Below, piece by piece: positions 45,104 to 54,336 of a stretch of DNA of 64,000 bases. The DNA is from Erythrobasidium yunnanense (Eukaryota; Basidiomycota; Cystobasidiomycetes; Erythrobasidiales; Erythrobasidiaceae): NCBI GenBank assembly GCA_001600175.1, contig BCJC01000002.1:1-64000 (forward strand), read 5' to 3'. The notes beneath the pieces were generated by a model that did no database searches, was not told the origin of the DNA, and saw nothing but the letters and a program-made list of their open reading frames with translations. Within the stretch, counting starts at the first letter, position 1, and every line of letters starts with the position of its first letter. Made by a program: the position numbers and the translations under genes.

Positions 45104-47029
45104 CTAGGTCCTTCTCTCCAAGTTGGCCATCATCTTGCCTTCCGCTACGCAGGCAGTGTAGAAGTCGCGCATGGCCATGCCCTTGGTAGAGGTCAGGATT
45201 TCGCCATCGAAGTTGCGCAAGAAAGCTGCAGCGCCAAGGTACAGCTCGAGCCATGCAAGCTCGTAGCCTACACATCGGCGGTGGCCTATTGAGAAGCTGA
45301 AGAGCTGCGGTCATCCAAATTAGCGTTTCAAATCGAGGCTCAGAAAAGAACAATAGCCTTACAGTACGAGACATAAGATCGACAGATGCGACATCACCCT
45401 GAAGATAGCTAAGCGTTAGGTTTTTTTTGCTACCCAGCAACTGAAACACCAAGACTTACAAGCCATCGATCGGCATTAAAGACTTCGGCATCTTGACCAT
45501 AGATAGCCTTGTTACGATTGATGGTGTACGGCTGCGCCGCAATCTGGGTACCGGGAGGTAGGACAAACTGCTCTACTTGCATGTTTCTTCCGGGAGCAGT
45601 ATAACGAGGAAGAAGTCCAGGAATCGGGCACCAGAATCGAAGGACTTCGCGGCAAACGGCGGTAAAGACAGGAAGAGTAGAAGCCAACTCGAAGGGAAGA
45701 GTGGAATCGCGATCTGGCATTGCGGAGTCTAGTTCGGCTTGAACGCGTGCCTTGAGTTGCGGATCCCGAAAGACCTCGAACACGATGTAGCTTAAAGCCC
45801 ACTGGGATTTCAAATGCAAATCAGCTATGGCTTGTTGGCTCAGTAGATAAGCCTCTCTCACCTTGGTAGTATCGCCGCCTGCGACAATCATGCTGAAGAT
45901 CTCGTTAATGACTGCTGCATCCCGCATGTCCATGCTCTTAGCATCTTCCAGCATCCGATGCATAACGCGAGCATCTTCTTTGTCTTCTTGCGACTTGTTG
46001 CGATAGTCTGCGATCAGCTTATGGCCGTGCTGCGAGACTTGTATGTCAGCAAAGAATCGTCGGAACACCCGCAAGGCATGTTACTGACATAATGGAGACG
46101 TTCGTAAGAGCGTACAACCCATTGAACAGAGGGAACTGGGACTCTTCTCAGAACAGCGTATATCTTGGGGAAAGAACCGAGGAATCCATTGAGGCCGCCA
46201 ACTATAGCGTCCTTCATGATGACATCGCCTTCTCCAGCTTCGATGGTAGAGGCAGGATGTCCGCTGGAGAAGATGGCAAAGTCAGATTCGGTTTCTTCGG
46301 TCATGCAGCAGAACGGCAGGCTTACGTGATGACGCGCACAACTACATCGTGAGTGTAGAATGCCCAATGACTAGCGACATCAAATGGTCCGCTCTTACTC
46401 CGCTTTGCAGCAGCTTGAACAAGAGCGTCACAGCGATCTTGGACGATATGCTGTTGAGCCAGGATGTTCGGGCGAGCCATAGGTCTAGCATAGAAGGCGC
46501 GGCGTTGAGCATGCTTGTGGTTATCCATTGTAGACATCGCTGAGCTGTCGGATGGATCGAAGGAAAATGCAGTGTAGAACTCGGTCTTGTAGCACTGGGT
46601 TTGGTGACCGTAGACCTGCGAAGACCGATGTAAGCGTGGTGTGATAGTGAAAGAAAATTCGCATACCTCTTTGACATATTTAGGATCAGCAAAGACCACC
46701 AGATTTGGCTCCACCCGCACGACAGGCCCATACTTCTCGAAGAAGCCGTGCTGGCAGAAGACTAGATGTCAGCTTTCATAGCATGTGAGTTCGAAAGAAA
46801 GCCTTACGATGGTATAACAGCCTCTTCCGAGTAGTCCATCGATTAAGCGGGGTGTAGGCGAGAGAGACCATAAGAAAGGACCTGGGATTTTGGCCAGAGG
46901 CGAGAAGACCCTCTCTCTGACAATGATGACTGCCCAGTAGAGGACAAAAGCTGCGAATGCATAAGCATAAAAGGTTGCAGAGGTAAAATCAAAGGATGTG
47001 GAAGCGAAAGGGATAGTGAAGGTCCACAT
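45104..47029 (-). CDS. Cytochrome P450 monooxygenase
   Basis: A membrane-anchored haem-thiolate oxygenase; substrate unknown. Eight exons (47029-46808, 46750-46667, 46615-46326, 46263-46089, 46029-45862, 45801-45460, 45398-45363, 45304-45104) give 505 residues. An N-terminal membrane anchor (AYAFAAFVLYWAVIIV) precedes the KIPGPF hinge. The I-helix oxygen-binding motif is AGGDTT (307-312), the K-helix ExxR is EVLR, the PERF-like motif is FNADRW, and the haem loop is FSFSIGHRRCVG with the axial Cys at 450. The 60-nt segment 45861-45802 has GTGAGA..CCCAG ends, is in frame, and would insert 20 residues right after the I-helix motif. Removing it restores TTK|WALSY as in other P450s, so I treat it as an intron. 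No biosynthetic cluster surrounds it. Confidence 0.9.
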
Positions 47030-47811
47030 GGTGTCTGAAGCAAATGAGCAGTGAAGATGAAGATGAAGAGAAGAGAGAGCTTGAGGAGAAGCAAAGCCTG
47101 TCTTATACCAGAGCGCTTAGAGCAATTCCGTTCACGCGCAGTACGCGGATATGGGGAGGAGGTGGGCGGCGGTCTGAGCTAGGTTGGGAATGGACCAGGA
47201 GATAGCAGCAGGGCAAGAAGCAGGCGTCATCCATTCCTGCATACATTTCCTTCAGCATCCACCAGCATTCTCAGCCCAGTCTACCCTGCCCATGCATACG
47301 CCGCCAGAAGCTCGAAGGAGTCGGCTCGCAAGGGAGGCCTGCCGAAAGTGCCAGGAAAGAACGCGAAGAAGTGCGAAGACACGCGATACATCGGTCCGTA
47401 TACGATGTGAAGAGTCAGAAGAAGTTGATCTCGTTGCTTTTAGGTGAAGACCTCCTTGTCGGCAGAAGACAAGGGATGTCTTTCATCTCAATCTCATCTC
47501 TTAAGTCCTACTCCGAATCTCATAACCTGTAGCTGAAACACGAATGCCAAGCGAGTAGTGGTGACCTTGAAGTGAAGTACCAGCTAACGTCTTCTAGCTG
47601 ATTCTGCTGCTCTGAAGGTGGGACTCAATAACTGATCCTCACACCCCCTCGAGCGCGACCTCCCCTAGCCCCTGCGTGCGAGTCGCGAGTATAAATTCCT
47701 GACTTTTCTGCTCGTTTCTCTCTTCTCTTTCCTCATTCTCATCCTCCCTCATCCCAGCCTCTTTAGCCCATTATCACACATATTCTCATTATCCCCTGCT
47801 TTTGACACACC
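47030..47811. other. Divergent promoter region (P450 / DUF6533 gene)
   Basis: 782 bases between two divergent genes. The right half has CCCCT-type sequences (around 47644 and 47663), a TATA box and a pyrimidine-rich tract (about 47698-47770) just before the DUF6533 start. No gene seen. Confidence 0.5.
47690..47695 (+). promoter_or_regulatory. TATA box
   Basis: TATAAA about 120 bases upstream of the DUF6533 gene start, followed by a CT-rich initiator-like tract. Confidence 0.5.
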
Positions 47812-49162
47812 ATGGATCCCGCTGCAATGTGGCCGCCTCAAGCTATTGAAGCTGTGAAGAAAGTCCTTACCACGACCCGTACCTATACATCGTGTCTCTA
47901 CACTTTGCTCGTCTGGGAGTTCATCACTACTTGGAGACTCGAGTATTGCAGATTTTGGAAAGCGAAATGGACTCCCTTGAAGGTCGCCTTCCTGGCCTGT
48001 AGATACTGGTGAGTGCTCCTTAAGCTGGTGCTGTCTGTAGACCGGACACTGAGTAATTGCCGTCACAGGACTCTTGGTCTGGTCACCATGATCATGGTCT
48101 TCTTCAACGGTACTATCTCCGCAGAGTCTTGCAAATCAGTAACTCTGCACAGTAGCCTTACATTGAGCTCGACTAACATGCTTACTTTGCAGCTGCACTT
48201 CCTCCTTCCTGGCTTCACGATAATTCTATTCGTTATCTGCAACTGTATCATCGGTCTTCGTGTCTATGCCCTCTGCGAGAGACAGATCTGGATTCTGGCT
48301 GTATTCGGCGTCCTCATCTGCGGCGAGGTGATAATGTCGGCCTATGCTATCGCATACGATGCACCCGTACCTATGCCACCAGGCGAACACGCATGCATCT
48401 CCAACTCGACTGAGCGCAACCTATCCTACTTCTGGCTCTACTGGCTGGCTCCCGTCTTGTTCGACTCCGTGGCTATCGTGCTGATCATCGCGTACGGGTC
48501 CTCCCACCTTCGAGAAAGCTTGTCCGCAACTGACATGTGTGTTTTGTACCGTAGCCGAAGCTTCATATACTACACCAGAGCGAACGACTCCCGTCTTCCC
48601 ATCATCAACATGCTCCTCAGCCACGGAATGTGAGTTGTCACATTGTTTCTCCTGTCTCCTGTTTTGCAGCGCTGACCATTGTCTTCACAGCCTATACTTC
48701 CTCGTCGTCCTTGCTGCAAACCTGTTGAACGTAATCTGGTACCGCACAAGATCGCCAACCGACAATCAAGCTCTTCACTCTCCTCTAGCTATCGTCGTCA
48801 CCAGTGTGGCATGCTCTCGTCTATGCTTCAGCCTCAAAGACCCGAAGAATCTCCAAGCAGGCTCCAATTCTGGCGGCGCTTCTCGCTTCAATACTGTCAA
48901 CGGATCCGGCTCTGGTTCTTCCAAGGTGGTACCTGCTTACACACTTTCGACCCTACGCAAGAACCCAGCCACCGCTAGCACTGAGAGACCTGCCAATGGC
49001 GACTCTTCTGAGCTTCTGGATGGCGTCAACGAGAAGAGCTTCGCAGAGGATGCCGCATCCGACGTAGAGAAGAACGTTCCTTTCAATGTTATCGCAAAGA
49101 ATCGAAAGGAGACTAGCGTTGGGTCCGCTTACCGTGGTGTCGAAGTAACGACTGCTGTCTAG
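47812..49162 (+). CDS. DUF6533-type multi-pass membrane protein
   Basis: A basidiomycete membrane protein of unknown role. Four exons (47812-48008, 48069-48138, 48193-48629, 48691-49162) give 391 residues. The N-terminal helix pair shows the DUF6533 pattern: LYTLLVWEFITTWRLEYCRFWKAKWTPLKVAFLACRYW (read in two parts), followed by several more hydrophobic segments and a lumenal Cys. The last 120 residues are hydrophilic and Ser/Asn-rich, probably a cytosolic tail. The intron 48139-48192 (54 nt) has good donor, branch (GACTAAC) and acceptor but contains no stop and keeps frame. Another in-frame stretch (48519-48553) may also be a short intron. The ATG follows CACC, a good start context. Confidence 0.82.
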
Positions 49163-49556
49163 TAAGTGGTGTGTTCAGCTTGCAGCTGCTCTATATCCTG
49201 ACTTTTATTGATGCAGCCAATCCACAGACTAGTCTGAAAACAACGCTGTACTCTCCCAAGCGAGTCACTCTATTTTCGGGTTAGAAGGGAATGATTACAA
49301 GAGGTCTTGATGATTGTATGCTTGTACTACTACCCCTATCGGGCACTCTGTTAGCTTCTCCGTTGTATCAAGTGTCCTTATCCTTTCAAAATGTTATGTT
49401 AGCTGCTTCAACGTGTTTCAGTCACTACGTGACCAGACCATGCGATTACGTTGTATGTAGACCGGGTATACACTGTGAGACTCTACTATAAAGCAAGTAA
49501 TCTGCCCTAAGCACGCTCCCGGCTGATTCGCGTCCGAGAAGAAAGGCAAAACCTCT
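49163..49556. other. Convergent intergenic stretch
   Basis: Lies between the 3' ends of the DUF6533 gene and the FAD-oxidase gene. No further gene seen. Confidence 0.55.
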
Positions 49557-51548
49557 TTAGAAGATAGTCGCTAACCCCTTCTTGGTACACGTCTGGCTAG
49601 GGAAGACAGGACCTTGCTTGAGCGAGCATTTAGGGTCGTACTTCTCTTTGATAGTCTGCAATCGAGCAACATTGGGTCCCCAAACTCTCGATCCATCCCA
49701 GCCGACTTGTGCTGACCATGCGGGTCCCGCAGGTCCAGGCTTGCTCTTCGATATTCCAGCGACCGTCCGAAGAGAGATGTAGTTGGGATAGTCTGGAATG
49801 ACCTTCTTCAAGGCTGTTTGACGGTCGTAGGTAAGTTTGTTGAGGAGTCCGGTGTACTTGACGAACAAGTCATCGTTCTGTGCTTTGGTCTGAGCGGGAG
49901 AGAAGAGTGTCTGGTGGCCGACAGTGTTGTGAGGCCAAGCTGTATCTGTAGCTGATTTGGGTAGGTTGCCTGACAGGTTCGGGAACATGTATTGCAGGCT
50001 GAACAAGATAATCAGCATTGTTCTCCATTGTTCTCATGCTTGCGACAATACGACAATCACGTACCCCCAAATGCTGCCAGCAGGGAACTCGCCGCGAGAA
50101 ATCGCTTCCTGGACATATTGCTGGAAGATGCTAACACCTGTTTTGATGTATTCGCTTGTGACCGATGGTACTTGTGGGCCTGCAACGGAAGCATGAGTGA
50201 CTGTACTGATCTTGCGCAAGTTGCACTTACCGTAAAATGCGCGTCTGAAGCCATAGACAAAATTGTTGTCCATGATCGCGGTTGCGTGAGTATAGTCCGT
50301 TTGCGATTTTGATGTGAAGGAGGCGGGTGACAGTCCACTGAGCAGCGTGCTGAAAGCCTGCTCGAAGCTTTGCTTGAGCTTGTCATCTGGAGATCCATCG
50401 AATTTGACTAGGAGGTAGACAGGTCGGATAGCGTAGTTTGCAGGGTTTGTCGCATCTTGACCTGGGCCAGGACTGAAGGTAGAGAAGAAGTAGGCTACCG
50501 CAAAGGGATCGTTGTTGTTGTTATACCAGTTGACGATGTTTGCGATTCCTTCATCGTATTCTTCAGGAGCCAGGAAGGTGGCTCCGAGAGTGACGCTCTT
50601 AGGTGTCGGGAGAGTGAGAGCATAGAATTTGGTGACGATTCCGAATTGACCGTTGCCTCCTTGCAGAGCAAAGAAGAGATCGGAGTATGAGTTGGTCTTG
50701 GTCGCAACGACCTGGTCGCCAGTTGGCAATACGACTTCCATCTTGACGATGCGGTCGGTAGCGAAGCCATATTTACCTGATTGGAACCACTCGCGTCAGC
50801 TCTGCTCGTCTCACTGAGCTGACCACCTACCAGATAGGAATCCGATACCACCGCCTGATGCAACGGAAGCTCGTCAGGACTGGCTTCAGCAAGTTCGTAA
50901 AGCGAAAGCGACTCACCAGTGCTGAAGCCTCCGAGACCTACAGATCTTACTCGAGCAGTAATAATGCTTTTGCCAGTTCCGTTGAGTGCATCAAGTACAT
51001 GACCAGTCGTCGCACCGCCCTCAAAGCTTACGACATCCTTCTTTGAACCGTCTGGAAGGGTGTAGCTGGGTAGAAACTCGACTGCATCCATGTTCTTTAG
51101 GTCGATGATGAAGTCGGAAGCACTGCTTGTGTTGACTGTAAAACCCGCAAGAACCCCAAAGAGTCAGTCACTAGGTGGGCATACAATGTTGTGTGATGGA
51201 GAGCTGACCTTGCGAGTGTGCACCTCCAACAAATGTCCAGTCAAAAGTATCCGGTGCCAAAGTCGCAACGACCTTGGTCAGCAAGCTGACATCTTTCGCC
51301 GTAGCAGGCAAAGCTACAATAGAAGCGTTCTTTGCATCGTTCTTGCCCCAGTAGCGGCCAGCGTTAAAGAGTTGGGAAGGTTGGCCTCGACACGAGATGA
51401 TAGCGTCGGCGGATAGATAGCTGCTGACATTGAACCAAGGAATACCCGCTAGACAGTTGCCTTCTATCTTAGCTGCAGATGCTGCCTGCTGCGACAGAAG
51501 GAAGGCAAACAGGCCGGCCAGGCCAGACCGCGGGCGGAGATGAAACAT
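49557..51548 (-). CDS. Secreted FAD-linked oxidoreductase (BBE/PCMH type)
   Basis: A flavoprotein of the berberine-bridge/6-hydroxynicotine-oxidase-like family. Six exons (51548-51209, 51135-50917, 50854-50831, 50776-50231, 50179-50065, 49998-49557) give 561 residues. A signal peptide (LAGLFAFLLSQQAASA) begins the protein. The FAD-binding PCMH domain has SIVALPATAKDVSLLTKVV, FVGGAHSQ (107-114), DLKNMDAVEF and GGFSTGGGIGFLSGKYG. The substrate domain has QGGNGQFGIVTKFYALT. The C-terminal KEKYDPKC is the BBE-type end. Bicovalent FAD attachment cannot be judged. Secretion suggests a role in oxidising sugars, phenolics or secondary metabolites. A longer in-frame N-terminus exists upstream, but the signal peptide fixes ATG 51548. 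Confidence 0.9.
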
Positions 51549-52272
51549 CACCGGGATGAGGATGTAGTTAAGGGAACGTGGGTATGAGATTGATCTCGGA
51601 TGGCGAGGAGAAGGGCAGGATGTCAAATCAGCTTGAAAGTTGGAAGAGAAGAGAGGAGCGACGCTCTCGCTCTGCCTGGGTTGTTCTTTTTCCTCGGAGC
51701 TTATCGACACGGCTCTCCGATCCACCGAAGCATACGGTCGAGAGGTGCTGCTGTGCCGTGCCGGATGCGCTCAGGCCTCAGCCATCGCGAGGAAAGGGCG
51801 GACGGAGGAGGATTCAGCGTATTTGTCAAGCCGTGCACGGTCCTTTCAGCCCAGAAAAGAGAGGAAAAAGGTGGCGGAGACATCAACGCGTCTCTGATGA
51901 GCTCCACAAATAAGAGGAACAAGCGGAGAAGATCGCAGGCCTGGATCTGCTCGATCTTTGCCATCAGCTTCAGTAAGAAAGGGAAGGAAGTCGATCCTGG
52001 AGATATCGGCGCGCTCTGGCACGTTCTGCTGAGAACACCGGAAAACGAACCTCTCTTGCGAATCTCTTTCGCGGCAACGGGTCAGCCTCTGGCTAGAGGT
52101 GCGAGCTGCGCTGCTGCATCGCGCATCAGGTCAGGAAACGAGACAGCTGTTAATTGTCAGTCGAGACTTCTTAAACCATTCATTGCATATAGGTATTTGT
52201 CTAGCGCCTGTTCCTTCCCTTTTCTCGAGGTTCTCCCTTTCAGCCGAGCTTGCGAAGCTGCTTCGTATAGCT
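51549..52272. other. No gene recognised
   Basis: Contains a long plus-strand open frame (51600-52283) of Arg/Ser-rich composition that overlaps the MDH 3' end and shows no domain; I read it as chance. Otherwise it is the upstream region of the FAD-oxidase gene. Confidence 0.5.
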
Positions 52273-53892
52273 CTAAGCGGTGATGAAAGCGGTGCCCTAT
52301 GATTCGACATGACAAAGGAACAGTATGAATGTAAGTTCGTAGTTTGGCGAGGCTATAAAGTGCTACGAAATACGCACCTTCTCGATGTTTCCACGAAGTT
52401 CACCAACACAAGCCTTGAGCAGTTCCTTCTCGTGCTCAGTGACTTGTCCTAGAGAAAGGACGTCCTCGACACCATCTTTGCCGAGCTTGACGGGCAGAGA
52501 AAAGAATTCGATGCCGGAGGTGTCGGAGCCTACGAGACCTTCGAGGGCCTTCTTGGCGTTGGGAGAGGCGGATAGGTGGATGTCTGGGGTCGCATATGAA
52601 CATATCAGCCAATGTATCGATGTTTAGGTGGAAGGCAGACTTGCAGGTATCCTCGACAATGTTGCTCTCGCCTTGGTACCTGGCCTTGATGAGCGACTCA
52701 ACGAAGCTGGAACATTCATAATTAGCTACTGGCTGTGTACTAGAAGCCCGATTCATGACTCACCGGAAGCCAGCGTAAGCCATGGAGAGCTGCATTCAGG
52801 CACCAGGCACATTCAGCTTCACTCCTCAACACGTTCACACGGTAAATGCGGACGCACCGTAGCTGATCCAGCACCATCTTTAGCCTTCACGACCTCATCA
52901 CCACCGAACTGGATTCTATTGATGACTTTATCGACCTCTTCCTTGTTGTTCAATAGCTTGGAATCGATCTTTGGCTCAGATTGGCTGAACAGGGGAACGA
53001 TGGTCGTTCCTGAGTGTCCTCCAACGACGGGGACGGCGTATTTGGCGGCTTCGTTGGGGATACCGAGGGCGGATGTCACGAAGGTGCTCGCTCGTACTAT
53101 GTCGAGGGTGGTGACTCCGAAGAGGCTGTAGTAGAAGAACTCATGAGCGATGTTCTTTGCATGCTGCAACTGCCAGTCTGCGCGTGCGAACCACGTCTAG
53201 GCAGTCGAAGCTGGGTCGACGCGCGCCAGCCCAGACTGGCGGTTCGCACGGCGCTCGAAAGGCTTGAAAGTGCGACTCACCGCTTAGGATCGAATGTTCC
53301 AGCCTTCTTGAACACCTCTGCGCAGATGGGTACGGTCGAGTTTACGGGGTTTGAGATGACACATACGAATGCCTTGGGGCAGTTCTCGGCGATGGCGGTC
53401 GCAAGGTCTCTTACGATGCCTGCGTTGATCTGGTTTCACACGATACATGCAGTCAGCCATGCGAATTGAGGTAGTTTCTCGGGAGAAGGGCAGGTGGAGA
53501 AAGCCGGGAGGTTGAGGAGAACTGGGACCGTACCTTGAACAAGTCGTCTCTAGTCATTCCAGGCTGTACATAGGTAGCGTATCTATTAGTATTCCTTCGC
53601 GGTGGAAGTCTGCGCCGCTGCCTATACGTACCTTTCTGGGTACACCAGCGGGAATCACGACAATGTCTGCGTTCTTGAGCGCCTTTGCCAGACCATCATC
53701 ATCCTTTGTGTATCCAGTGACTACTGATGGAGTATTGACGTGCGAGATGTCGACGGCGACACCCTTGACCACGGGAACGACATCGAAGAGCGCGAGCTCC
53801 GTAATGACCTGGGATTGCTTGAGAAGCAGCGAAAGAGGCTGCCCAATTCCACCTGCTCCGCCTAATACCGAACACTTCAAGGAGGAACTCAT
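52273..53892 (-). CDS. MDH: Malate dehydrogenase (NAD-dependent)
   Basis: Interconverts malate and oxaloacetate. Eight exons (53892-53632, 53563-53534, 53429-53281, 53125-52858, 52789-52764, 52706-52645, 52583-52378, 52296-52273) give 341 residues from ATG 53892. The NAD loop is [12 protein letters not shown] (Gly11-17). Substrate-binding Arg and catalytic residues lie in [36 protein letters not shown] (Asp155, Arg158) and GGHSG (His184). An in-frame upstream ATG (53952) would add 20 residues without acidic residues, which could act as a mitochondrial presequence. The sixth intron starts GC (TGCAAGT). The third intron (155 nt) contains swapped inverted words. Cytosolic versus mitochondrial location is undecided; there is no PTS1. 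Confidence 0.94.
53172..53250. repeat. Paired inverted words inside an MDH intron
   Basis: Plus-strand words A (53172-53180, GCCAGTCTG) and B (53183-53192, CGTGCGAACC) are each followed later by their exact reverse complements A' (53232-53240) and B' (53241-53250), in the order A-B-A'-B'. This is not a simple hairpin: only one pair can form a stem unless they interlock. Confidence 0.9.
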
Positions 53893-54336
53893 TGTTGGTT
53901 TGTTGGAGAGATGGTTTTGGATTTGGGCGATTCTTGAGCCAGTAGTGGTCATGTGCACAAGGGGAGCCGAGGGTAGCTGCAGCAAATAGACACGATATAT
54001 TCAAGTTAATGATTGATTTATTATCAGTCTTAAGTCTGTATATCGCCCAACCCGCTATAGATTTCTTGCTGGGAAGCTTGCGGGCAGATAGGAAAGGCCG
54101 ATGTACCGTGTAGCTCGTCGAGTTTGATGAAGCAGCTGATTGATGTACCGTCAGAGTAGGCGTAGATCCAATGAATTGCTATGAAAACAAGCAGCAAAGG
54201 CCTCAGTAACAGTGTCCTGAAAATGTTACGCTGTGCCTGGATGCAACCGGTGTTTGCGTGAGCCGGACTGCCTTTGACTGACAAACCATCTCAGAAGAGG
54301 GTTGCTTTCAGTCCAATTCAACATCCAGTTTAAACG
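53893..54336. promoter_or_regulatory. Divergent promoter region (MDH / Lon)
   Basis: 444 bases between the start codons of two divergent genes for central metabolism and organelle proteolysis. It includes the possible upstream MDH start (53952). No separate gene seen. Confidence 0.45.

Noticed and set aside
51600-52283. Long plus-strand open frame (227 codons)
   Set aside because: Arg/Ser-rich, no domain, overlaps the MDH 3' end antisense, and is explained by chance in GC-rich sequence.
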